From Actinomycetota bacterium (GTDB taxonomy: Bacteria > Actinomycetota > Actinomycetes > Nanopelagicales > Nanopelagicaceae): 12,855 nucleotides of DNA. Position 1 is the first letter of the stretch. Every line of letters starts with the position of its first letter. The DNA lies in the NCBI GenBank assembly GCA_009697555.1, contig WLQV01000009.1, positions 1 to 12,855 of the forward strand, given 5' to 3'. A program made the position numbers and the translations under genes. Below are positions 1 through 6,547 of this stretch, one piece after another. The notes beneath the pieces are model-generated. The model did no database searches. It worked only from the letters and a program-made list of their open reading frames with translations, and was not told the origin of the DNA.

Positions 1-324
1 AACTGCAACTGGAAGAGTTGCACCTAGTGCACTAATCGGTGAGACAACACCCATGCGACCAGTGGCAAGACCTGAGTAAAGACAGACGATGCCGATGTAA
101 CCGGCGATGCCCGCGATAGCACCATTGAAGAGATAACCATTTAATCCAAAAGCTTCGCCATGGAATGGTGAAATGAAGAGAGCAATGAGAAGTCCGAAAA
201 TCAAACTAATTGCTTGTGTTGCACTCGTCACTGCAATTGGTGAATAGCGTTTAGTGAGTTGCCCACCCGCATAATCCGAGGAACCCCAGAGCAGACTAGA
301 AAATAGGGCAAGGAATGCGCTCAT
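1..324 (-). CDS. EamA/DMT-family transporter, N-terminal part (cut by window edge)
   Basis: This is an open frame of 108 codons from an ATG at 324 down to base 1 with no stop, so the C-terminal part lies outside the window. The N-terminus reads MSAFLALFSSLLWGSSDYAGG, with the LLWG-S-x-x-D/F-x-GG pattern usual in the first helix of EamA (drug/metabolite transporter) proteins. Three further hydrophobic segments follow at about residues 30-52, 65-86 and 92-108. Such proteins usually have about 10 membrane helices (300 residues) in the inner membrane and export or import small metabolites; the substrate cannot be read from this fragment. The start is supported by TACCAT ending exactly 6 nt upstream (331-336, minus strand) with no Shine-Dalgarno, which suggests a leaderless transcript. 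It is divergent from the DUF3000 gene, with 61 bp between the starts. Family assignment is fairly safe; function is unknown. Confidence 0.8.
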   Translation of the reverse strand, partial: MSAFLALFSSLLWGSSDYAGGQLTKRYSPIAVTSATQAISLIFGLLIALFISPFHGEAFGLNGYLFNGAIAGIAGYIGIVCLYSGLATGRMGVVSPISALGATLPVAV

Positions 325-330
325 GGCGAA

Positions 331-336
331 ATGGTA
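331..336 (-). promoter_or_regulatory. -10 box (TACCAT) for the EamA transporter
   Basis: On the minus strand TACCAT ends 6 nt before the ATG at 324, the spacing expected if transcription starts at the A of the start codon. No good -35 hexamer is visible 16-18 bp upstream. It is inferred from position and the TANNNT pattern only. Confidence 0.45.
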
Positions 337-373
337 GCGGTAGCGCTTCCCACGACTTCGCTATTGCACGCTT

Positions 374-379
374 TACAGT
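374..379 (+). promoter_or_regulatory. -10 box (TACAGT) for the DUF3000 gene
   Basis: TACAGT occupies -12 to -7 relative to the A of the ATG at 386, so the mRNA would begin at or very near the start codon. There is no purine-rich ribosome binding site between it and the ATG, and no clear -35 box. The 61-bp divergent region 325-385 thus seems to carry one -10 element for each direction. Confidence 0.45.
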
Positions 380-385
380 TATCTC

Positions 386-991
386 ATGGCAATCGGAAGC
401 TTTGATCCCCAAGTTTTCGAACGGATCAGTGCAGCGCTTCGCGCATATTCACCTCGAAGTGAAATTATCTTGGAAGAAGTTCCTGCACCGCAGAAATTAG
501 CCGCACATGCATTTGCTCTCTCTGCCGATGTCAGCAATGGCTTGCTCGGTGATGATGAAGATGAATTAGCTTCTGGACGATTTGTTTTGTTACACGAACC
601 CGGTGGTCAAGACACATGGGAAGGTGAATTCCGCGCGGTGACTTTTGTTCGCGCCGATGTCGATCCTGTCATGCAAGAAGATCCACTACTTCCTGAATTT
701 GGCTGGAACTGGTTTCTCGAAGCTCTCAATACCGCCGATTGCAATTACACCGCAGCAAGTGGCACGGTGACTCGTGTTGCTAGTACTGCCTTTGGAAAAC
801 TCTCCCAACGAAGTGATGAAGCCGAGATGGAGATTCGCGCATCTTGGACCCCAGTCTTTAGCGGCGAGAAGAGCATCGAAATCGAATTAACAAATCACCT
901 CAAAGGCTGGTGCGATCTTTTGGCACAGTTAGCAGTATTGGAAGCGCTCCCTGAAGGAGTTGCGGCAATCACTGCTGCGCGTCGCCGATAA
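386..991 (+). CDS. DUF3000 domain-containing protein (function unknown)
   Basis: This 201-residue protein resembles the DUF3000 family, a roughly 200-residue group known almost only from Actinobacteria and commonly found beside an HRDC/RNase D gene, as here. Recognisable pieces are the acidic, tryptophan-containing centre (EFGWNWFLEAL at about residues 106-116), followed by a T-A-A-S-G-T-V-T stretch near 123-130 and a later segment rich in charged residues and small amino acids. There is no signal peptide, membrane helix or evident catalytic motif, so it is probably cytosolic. ATG 386 is chosen because a TANNNT -10 box sits 6 nt upstream and the product starts like its relatives. The stop at 989-991 is 16 nt before the preferred start of the ribonuclease gene, so the two are probably co-transcribed. 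No biochemical role is known to me; a link to RNA metabolism would be guilt by association only. Confidence 0.8.
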   Translation: MAIGSFDPQVFERISAALRAYSPRSEIILEEVPAPQKLAAHAFALSADVSNGLLGDDEDELASGRFVLLHEPGGQDTWEGEFRAVTFVRADVDPVMQEDPLLPEFGWNWFLEALNTADCNYTAASGTVTRVASTAFGKLSQRSDEAEMEIRASWTPVFSGEKSIEIELTNHLKGWCDLLAQLAVLEALPEGVAAITAARRR

Positions 992-1007
992 TCTGGCCAC
1001 TGAATTT

Positions 1008-2303
1008 ATGGATGAAGCAGTCGAAGGTGAAGTAGTTGCAACACCATTGCTCTCCCCTGCATCCGGAACACCACCGCTCATCACAACGATGGCCGAGTGC
1101 GAGAAAGCGCTACAAGAACTAGCAGCCGGTACTGGGCCATTCGCCCTCGATACCGAACGCGCATCAGGTTATCGATTTAGTGCACGTGCTTACTTAGTAC
1201 AGATCAAGCGCACAAATGGTGGTCTGCATTTAATCGATCCAATTGCTTTCAATGAGAACCCCGAAATTTGGCAGCGCTTTAATGATCTCTTCAATACCGA
1301 TGAAGTAATTCTCCACGCCAGTACTCAGGATTTACCGTGCCTGCGGGAATTAGGAATTTCGCCGACTCGCCTCTTTGATACCGAACTTGGCGGAAGGATC
1401 GCAGGTCTGCCACGTGTGGGGCTAGGTCCACTTGTTGAGTCACTGCTTGGTTATTCATTAGCGAAAGAACATAGCGCCGTTGATTGGTCGATGCGCCCAC
1501 TTGCCCAAGATTGGCTCACTTACGCCGCACTCGATGTTGAGCTTCTGGTAGAGCTGCGCGAAATTATTGCTAGCAAACTTGCAGATGCTGGAAAGTTGGA
1601 GTGGGCGCTAGAGGAATTTGCCAGCATTCTTGCCGCCCCTGCACCAGAGCCACGTAAAGATCCATGGCGGCGCACATCGGGAATGCATAAAATCAAAACC
1701 CGAAAAGAACTTGCAATCATCAAGTCACTCTGGGAAGCCCGCCTGGAAGTTGCACTAGAGACAGATATCGCACCAGGTCGTCTACTGAATGATTCTGCAA
1801 TTGTTGAATTAGCGGTTTCAGCTCCACTGAATCGCAAAACATTTGAGAAAGCACTTCGCCCACTTGGTGTCAGGCCAAAGTGGATGGAGCGATATTCACT
1901 CTGGCAAAAAGCCATCATGGATGTAGTGGAAGCGCCAGAGAGTTCGTGGCCACCCGTGCGTCTTCATAGCGATGCTGCACCGCCCACGAAAATTTGGCGC
2001 GAGAAGTTCCCACTTGCTTATGCGCCCTTCACTCATGCCCGTGCCGCGATGGTCGAACTCTCCGAGCGAATTTCAATTCCAGTTGAAAACATTCTGCAGC
2101 CAGAGGCGCTGCGACGACTCTGTTGGGAACACCATGGTGAAGTTCTCACGCCGGCAACGCTCTCTGAATATTTAATCGGCTTTGGTGCCAGGCCATGGCA
2201 GTGCAATCTCGTCGCCGACCTATTGGTGGCGCCGTTACAGGAGAAGAAAGCCCTCGTTCTGCCGCCAGCCGAGGGGCAAGAGAGCCCAGTCGAGCCCGAA
2301 TAA
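1008..2303 (+). CDS. rnd: Ribonuclease D-like 3'-5' exonuclease with HRDC domain
   Basis: This 431-residue protein (from ATG 1008) has a DEDDy exonuclease domain, about residues 20-200, then an HRDC domain at about 225-300 and a C-terminal helical region. The exonuclease motifs are visible: D48-T-E50 (Exo I), H103-A-S-T-Q-D108 (Exo II) and Y172-A-A-L-D176 (Exo III with the DEDDy tyrosine). The four metal-binding acids and the tyrosine are all present, so it should be active. The family trims 3' ends of tRNA precursors and other structured RNAs in the cytosol. The HRDC part contains the WEARLEVA...APGR-LL-D pattern of nucleic-acid-binding HRDC domains. The frame is open upstream to a TTG at 960, which overlaps the DUF3000 gene, but ATG 1008 gives the usual short acidic N-terminus. 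No strong ribosome binding site precedes it; TAATCT at 989-994 is a possible extra -10. Exact RNA substrates are unknown. Confidence 0.88.
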   Translation: MDEAVEGEVVATPLLSPASGTPPLITTMAECEKALQELAAGTGPFALDTERASGYRFSARAYLVQIKRTNGGLHLIDPIAFNENPEIWQRFNDLFNTDEVILHASTQDLPCLRELGISPTRLFDTELGGRIAGLPRVGLGPLVESLLGYSLAKEHSAVDWSMRPLAQDWLTYAALDVELLVELREIIASKLADAGKLEWALEEFASILAAPAPEPRKDPWRRTSGMHKIKTRKELAIIKSLWEARLEVALETDIAPGRLLNDSAIVELAVSAPLNRKTFEKALRPLGVRPKWMERYSLWQKAIMDVVEAPESSWPPVRLHSDAAPPTKIWREKFPLAYAPFTHARAAMVELSERISIPVENILQPEALRRLCWEHHGEVLTPATLSEYLIGFGARPWQCNLVADLLVAPLQEKKALVLPPAEGQESPVEPE

Positions 2304-2316
2304 ATGTGACGAATTA

Positions 2317-2334
2317 CGCAACGTTTAAGTTGCG
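2317..2334. promoter_or_regulatory. Inverted repeat over the -35 box of the iron permease gene: candidate operator
   Basis: Two perfect 6-bp arms, CGCAAC (2317-2322) and GTTGCG (2329-2334), are separated by six bases. The right arm covers most of the -35 hexamer TTGCGA (2330-2335). Both the symmetry and the position suit a dimeric repressor. The arms do not match the Fur or the DtxR/IdeR consensus I know. A weak terminator for the upstream gene is the alternative, but no U-tract follows. Confidence 0.35.
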
Positions 2335-2358
2335 AAAATGCCCACCTGCCTCTAGATT
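2330..2358 (+). promoter_or_regulatory. Promoter of the FTR1 iron permease gene (TTGCGA-N17-TAGATT)
   Basis: A -35 hexamer TTGCGA (2330-2335) and a -10 hexamer TAGATT (2353-2358) are separated by an ideal 17 bp. The -10 ends 6 nt before ATG 2365, so transcription would start on the start codon, giving a leaderless mRNA. This is the best-formed two-box promoter on the plus strand of the window. It indicates that the permease is expressed on its own rather than by read-through alone. Confidence 0.6.
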
Positions 2359-2364
2359 AAAACC

Positions 2365-3186
2365 ATGTTGAGCACATTCATCATCGCCCTCCGTGAAGGG
2401 CTCGAGGCTGCCCTCATTGTGGGCATTCTCGTTGCCTATCTCGTTAAGAGCGAGCGCCGCCGACATCTGCGCGCCCTCTGGAGCGGTGTAGCCCTCGCTA
2501 TTGCCCTGAGCTTGGCTCTGGGAGCATTCCTTTCCTATACCTCTGCAGAACTCACTACAAAGGGCGCTGAGATCTTCGCTGGGACCACATCTTTCGTAGC
2601 GGTAGCGCTAGTGACATGGATGGTCTTCTGGATGAAGCGTGCCGGTCGCGGTCTGCGCGCTGAACTCCATGGCAAGACCGAGGTCGCAGTTGCATCCGGG
2701 GCTCTCTCAATGGCCCTCCTTGCATTCTTCGCTGTTGCTCGCGAAGGTCTTGAGACATCACTCTTTCTCTATACAAATTTCCAAACTGTGGGAGCGATCT
2801 CCACTGCAACTTTGGGCCTTCTCCTTGGATTAGCAGCATCGGTTGCTTTGGGATTTGGAATTTACAATCGCTCAGTCAAGATCGATCTCAGTAAGTTCTT
2901 CACCTACTCAGGTGTGGCGCTGATCGTTGTTGCCGGCGGTGTCCTCTCCTACGGAATTCATGAGTTCCAGGAATTCGGCCTCATCCCAGGAGCAGATGCC
3001 TTCGTTTGGGATGTCACTTCCTGGATGCCTAAGGATTCCCTTGTTGCATCACTTCTTGGTGGAACCATCGGCTTCGATACAACTACATCCTGGTTCCAGC
3101 TCATTATCTGGGCTGCATACCTGGGCCTTGTTATCGCCGCTTACCTTTCTAAGCCTGCGAAGGTAAAAACACTCATTCAGGGTTAG
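2365..3186 (+). CDS. efeU: FTR1-family high-affinity iron permease (EfeU-like)
   Basis: This 273-residue integral membrane protein belongs to the FTR1/EfeU (OFeT) family, which moves iron across the cytoplasmic membrane. Both hallmark REGLE motifs are present, at residues 10-14 in the first helix and 126-130 in a middle helix; their glutamates bind iron in the family. A further H-E-x-x-E element lies at 199-203. About seven hydrophobic segments can be drawn, and the length matches the family. EfeU normally works with the periplasmic EfeO and the haem peroxidase EfeB, but neither is adjacent, so partners would have to be elsewhere or dispensable. It lies 61 bp after the ribonuclease gene and 56 bp before the thiolase gene, with its own promoter, and is probably monocistronic. 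Leucine codon choice differs from its neighbours (a single TTA), which may mean high expression or separate ancestry. Family call is firm; iron as substrate is inferred from the family. Confidence 0.9.
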   Translation: MLSTFIIALREGLEAALIVGILVAYLVKSERRRHLRALWSGVALAIALSLALGAFLSYTSAELTTKGAEIFAGTTSFVAVALVTWMVFWMKRAGRGLRAELHGKTEVAVASGALSMALLAFFAVAREGLETSLFLYTNFQTVGAISTATLGLLLGLAASVALGFGIYNRSVKIDLSKFFTYSGVALIVVAGGVLSYGIHEFQEFGLIPGADAFVWDVTSWMPKDSLVASLLGGTIGFDTTTSWFQLIIWAAYLGLVIAAYLSKPAKVKTLIQG

Positions 3187-3212
3187 TCTTTATTCCTACT
3201 CACGGGTAACAT
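3183..3212 (+). promoter_or_regulatory. Possible weak promoter of the thiolase-fadB operon
   Basis: TAACAT at 3207-3212 could be a -10 box, with a poor -35 TTAGTC at 3183-3188 (18 bp spacing) overlapping the permease stop codon. Transcription would begin near 3219 and leave a leader of about 24 nt carrying a ribosome binding site. The call is tentative because the -35 box is weak. Confidence 0.3.
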
Positions 3213-3230
3213 TGAAACATCATCCGTAGA

Positions 3231-3236
3231 GAAGGA
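3231..3236 (+). promoter_or_regulatory. Ribosome binding site GAAGGA of the thiolase gene
   Basis: GAAGGA is 6 nt upstream of ATG 3243 and is the clearest Shine-Dalgarno in the window. It fixes the thiolase start. It also contrasts with several neighbouring genes that have a -10 box where a ribosome binding site would be. Confidence 0.7.
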
Positions 3237-3242
3237 AAGCTT

Positions 3243-4439
3243 ATGAGCTCGCAATCTAGAACTGTCGTCCTCGTTGATGCTGTTCGCACTCCATTTGGTA
3301 AAGCCGGGAGTCTCTATGCCGGCACTCGCGCCGATGACTTAATTGTTCGCGCTATTCGCGGACTTCTAGAACGAAACCCACTCATCTCCCCTAGCGCTAT
3401 CGATGATGTTGCGATCGCTGCTGCAACACAGACCGGTGATCAAGGTATGAACATTGGTCGAAGCGTCGCACTCCTTGCTGGACTGCCACAGAGCGTTCCT
3501 GGTTACTCCATTGATCGTTGGTGCGCTGGTGCACTCACTGCAGTTACAACAATTTCCGGTGCAATTGCAATGGGTGCATACGATCTTGCAATCGCTGGCG
3601 GCGTTGAACATATGGGAAATCATCCGATGGGCGATGGCATGGACCCCAATCCTCGTTACTTAGCAGAGAAGCTCGTTGATACCGATGCGCTCTCCATGGG
3701 CAATACCGCAGAGCGGCTACACGATCGTTTTCCAACGTTGACTAAAGAGCGTTCCGATAAATATGCACTTAACTCACAAGTCAAAACTGCAAAGGCTTAT
3801 GCCGATGGAAAGATCCAACGCGATCTCATTCCAGTTGCAGCACGTAGCGCAGAATTGGGTTGGGCAATAGCAACAGTTGATGAACCACCACGTCCTGGTA
3901 CAACTTTGGAAGCACTCGCTGCGCTGAAGACACCATTTCGTCCCGCTGGTCGCGTTACAGCCGGAAATGCGGCAGGACTTAACGATGGCGCCACTGCATC
4001 AGTACTTGCCAGTGAAGAATATGCGAAGGCAAATGGTCTTTCGATTAAAGCGAAATTAGTCACCTTTGCATTTGCCGGCGTCGAACCAGAAGTGATGGGT
4101 TATGGCCCAGTTCCTGCAACTGAGAAGGCGTTAAAGAAAGCTGGCTTAAAGATCTCTGACATCGGGCTCTTTGAAGTCAATGAGGCATTCGCAGTGCAAG
4201 TTCTCGCATTTCTTGAGCACTTCAACATTGCCGATGATGATGCTCGCGTGAATCCAGTCGGTGGCGCAATTGCAGTTGGCCATCCCCTTGCTTCATCGGG
4301 TGTGCGACTCATTCTCAATTTGGCGCGAAGCTTTGAAGAACATCCTGAGGTGCGTTATGGCCTCACGACTATGTGTATCGGTCTTGGCATGGGTGGCACT
4401 GTCATCTGGGAGAACCCACACTTTAAGGCGGGCAAATAA
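3243..4439 (+). CDS. fadA: Thiolase (acetyl-CoA C-acyltransferase), beta subunit of fatty-acid oxidation
   Basis: This 398-residue thiolase is full length for the degradative thiolase family. It carries out the last step of beta-oxidation, thiolytic cleavage of 3-ketoacyl-CoA to acetyl-CoA and a shortened acyl-CoA, in the cytosol. The catalytic residues are visible: nucleophilic Cys94 in DRWCAGAL, the N-E-A-F motif in the central region, His347 in VGHPLASSG and Cys378 in MCIGLGMGG. The start is fixed by the GAAGGA ribosome binding site 6 nt upstream. Its TAA stop shares one base with the ATG of the next gene (TAATG), which implies translational coupling and near-equal production with the fadB product, as expected for subunits of one alpha-beta complex. 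The same pairing, fadA-fadB, is known in mycobacteria. A purely biosynthetic acetoacetyl-CoA thiolase role is possible but less likely given the partner. Confidence 0.92.
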   Translation: MSSQSRTVVLVDAVRTPFGKAGSLYAGTRADDLIVRAIRGLLERNPLISPSAIDDVAIAAATQTGDQGMNIGRSVALLAGLPQSVPGYSIDRWCAGALTAVTTISGAIAMGAYDLAIAGGVEHMGNHPMGDGMDPNPRYLAEKLVDTDALSMGNTAERLHDRFPTLTKERSDKYALNSQVKTAKAYADGKIQRDLIPVAARSAELGWAIATVDEPPRPGTTLEALAALKTPFRPAGRVTAGNAAGLNDGATASVLASEEYAKANGLSIKAKLVTFAFAGVEPEVMGYGPVPATEKALKKAGLKISDIGLFEVNEAFAVQVLAFLEHFNIADDDARVNPVGGAIAVGHPLASSGVRLILNLARSFEEHPEVRYGLTTMCIGLGMGGTVIWENPHFKAGK

Positions 4440-6547
4440 TGAGCGATGTAACGAAATTACCTGAGGGCGCACCTGAAGAAGTTGTTACCAAAGCGCTGCT
4501 GCGCGAAGTAGATCTCACGCCATTTGGATTTACCGGCAAACTCGCTCTCATCACTTTAGATAATGGTTACGACCACAATCGCCCTAACACCTTTGGTCCA
4601 GTCTCGTTGCAAGAACTCGACGCTGCAATCACTGCCGCGATAGCAGCGAAGCCTGCCGCTATCGGTATTACTGGAAAGCCCTTTATCTTCGCCGCAGGTG
4701 CCGATCTCTCCGGTATTGCATTTCTCGCAAATCGCGAACAGGCACTAGCAATTGGAAAATTAGGTCACGATGTCTTTCGTCGCCTAGGTGAGTGTGGCAT
4801 TCCCACTTTCGCCTTCATCAATGGTTTAGCACTCGGTGGCGGTCTTGAAGTTGGCTTGCACTGCAACTACCGCACTCTCGCATCTACTGCGCTCACTGGT
4901 CTGCCTGAAGTCTTCCTCGGCCTGATTCCTGGTTGGGGCGGTGCAACTCTGCTCCCCCAATTAATCGGTCCAGAAAAGGCCGTCCAAGTAATCATGCTTA
5001 ATGCCTTGAATAACAACACAATGTTGAAGGCAAAAGATGCGTTGGCACTTGGTGTGGTCGATGCGGTTTACGAACCAGCTGACTTTCTAGAACACTCTAT
5101 GGATTTTGCCGCCCAAGTATTAAGTGGCGCCAAGAAAATTGCACGCGCTGATTTCTCAAGCGATGCTAATTGGGATTCTGCAATTGCAACTGGACGCGCT
5201 GCTGCGTTAAAGAAATATGGCGGTGCAACTATTGCTGCGCCTGAGCGCGCTCTCAAACTTATCGGCGAATCTCGCACCGCAACTCGCGATTCTGGTTTTG
5301 CAGCTGAAGATCTCGCATTGGCCGATCTCACAATGACCGATTCACTTCGGGCCTCGCTCTACTCCTTTAATTTAATTCAGAAGAAGCGCAAGAAAGTTGA
5401 AGGCGCACCAAAGCCAGCACTTGCGCGCAAGGTAAGCAAGGTAGGCGTTGTTGGTGCCGGGCTGATGGCATCGCAACTTGCCCTCATCATGGTTCGTAAT
5501 CTGCGCTGTCCAGTTGTCATGACTGATTTAGATCAGGCCCGCGTTGATAAAGGTGTGGCTTGGGTTCATAGCGAATTAGCCAAGTTAGTTGAGAAGAAGC
5601 GGATGTCGGAAGAGACAGCCCGTCGACTCAGCTCATTGGTCACTGGATCAGTTGATCAAAGCGCATTTGCTACCGCCGACTTCATCATCGAAGCAATCTT
5701 CGAAGAGTTATCACTCAAGCAGGAGCTCTTCAAAAAGTTAGAAACAATCATCTCCCCCGAGTGTGTGTTAGCAACAAATACTTCATCACTCTCAGTTGAG
5801 GCGATGTCAGAGGGTTTGAAGAATCCAGAGCGAGTAATTGGCTTCCACTTCTTCAATCCAGTTGCGATCATGCCTTTGCTTGAAGTTGCACGCACTAGCA
5901 AAACCGATGATGCCACTACCGCTACTGCAATTAGCGTTGGTAAAGAGTTGAAGAAGACAATGGTCATTACTAAAGATGCACCAGGCTTCGTTGTTAATCG
6001 CCTCCTTACTCGCTTCATGGGCGAGATCACCGATGCAATGGATGAGGGAACACCGCCAGAGATTGCCGATAATTCAATGCGCCAAATTGGTTTCCCAATG
6101 TCGCCCTTCGAATTACTTGGCCTAGTTGGTCCTGGCGTTGCACTCCACGTCGCCGAGACTCTCAATAAGAATCTAGGTCCGCGCTATCGCATTTCGCCGA
6201 CTATTAAGCGAATCGTTGAGAAGCAAGTTCGCACCTTCTACATCAAAGATAGCGATGGCAAGTTCATTGCTAACCCAGAGGCAGTTGCACTCATTGAAAA
6301 GGGTACGAATCCAAGTACCGCCGATCAAGTGCGAGTTCGTGCGCTGACTGCGATTGCGCAAGAGGCGCGCATGATGCTCGATGAGGGCGTTGTTTCATCC
6401 CCTGCCGAAATTGATATCTGTATGTTGCTTGGCTCTGGTTGGCCGATGCATCTCGGCGGAATCTTGCCTTACTTAGATCGTGAAGGAATTAGCGAGAGTG
6501 CTTGTGGTCAGCTCTTTCATCCGAAGGCAGTTGCATCTCTTCCTTAA
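4439..6547 (+). CDS. fadB: Multifunctional fatty-acid oxidation alpha subunit: enoyl-CoA hydratase / 3-hydroxyacyl-CoA dehydrogenase
   Basis: This 702-residue fusion protein matches the usual length of FadB/FadJ proteins. Residues about 30-220 form the crotonase (enoyl-CoA hydratase) domain, with an oxyanion-hole strand near 83-89 (IFAAGAD), and the two catalytic glutamates present: Glu137 in LGGGLE and Glu157 in GLPE. Residues about 334-515 form the NAD-binding 3-hydroxyacyl-CoA dehydrogenase domain, with a GxGxxx turn at 339-344, catalytic His470 in GFHFFNP and the [11 protein letters not shown] junction at 513-523. The remainder is the tandem C-terminal dehydrogenase domain. It hydrates enoyl-CoA and oxidises the hydroxyacyl-CoA, passing the ketoacyl-CoA to the upstream thiolase. 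One oddity is GAGLMA where GAGxMG is more common. Its start overlaps the thiolase stop by one base, and its last 59 nt overlap the end of dxs on the other strand. No acyl-CoA dehydrogenase gene is in the window. Confidence 0.93.
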   Translation: MSDVTKLPEGAPEEVVTKALLREVDLTPFGFTGKLALITLDNGYDHNRPNTFGPVSLQELDAAITAAIAAKPAAIGITGKPFIFAAGADLSGIAFLANREQALAIGKLGHDVFRRLGECGIPTFAFINGLALGGGLEVGLHCNYRTLASTALTGLPEVFLGLIPGWGGATLLPQLIGPEKAVQVIMLNALNNNTMLKAKDALALGVVDAVYEPADFLEHSMDFAAQVLSGAKKIARADFSSDANWDSAIATGRAAALKKYGGATIAAPERALKLIGESRTATRDSGFAAEDLALADLTMTDSLRASLYSFNLIQKKRKKVEGAPKPALARKVSKVGVVGAGLMASQLALIMVRNLRCPVVMTDLDQARVDKGVAWVHSELAKLVEKKRMSEETARRLSSLVTGSVDQSAFATADFIIEAIFEELSLKQELFKKLETIISPECVLATNTSSLSVEAMSEGLKNPERVIGFHFFNPVAIMPLLEVARTSKTDDATTATAISVGKELKKTMVITKDAPGFVVNRLLTRFMGEITDAMDEGTPPEIADNSMRQIGFPMSPFELLGLVGPGVALHVAETLNKNLGPRYRISPTIKRIVEKQVRTFYIKDSDGKFIANPEAVALIEKGTNPSTADQVRVRALTAIAQEARMMLDEGVVSSPAEIDICMLLGSGWPMHLGGILPYLDREGISESACGQLFHPKAVASLP

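Noticed and set aside
960..1007. N-terminal extension of the ribonuclease from TTG 960
   Set aside because: It adds 16 residues overlapping the DUF3000 frame, the purine-rich GAAGGAG directly abuts the TTG, and the ATG 1008 start gives the usual family N-terminus.
1520..1918. 132-codon open frame on the minus strand inside the ribonuclease gene
   Set aside because: It is serine/arginine-rich low-complexity translation of the opposite strand, without promoter or family resemblance.
2317..2340. Inverted repeat read as a Rho-independent terminator of the ribonuclease gene
   Set aside because: The stem is only 6 bp and is followed by A-rich, not T-rich, sequence on the plus strand; its overlap with a -35 box makes an operator more likely.
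5656..6165. 169-codon open frame on the minus strand inside fadB
   Set aside because: It lies wholly within a well-conserved coding sequence, has no recognisable domain and is explained as an antisense shadow.
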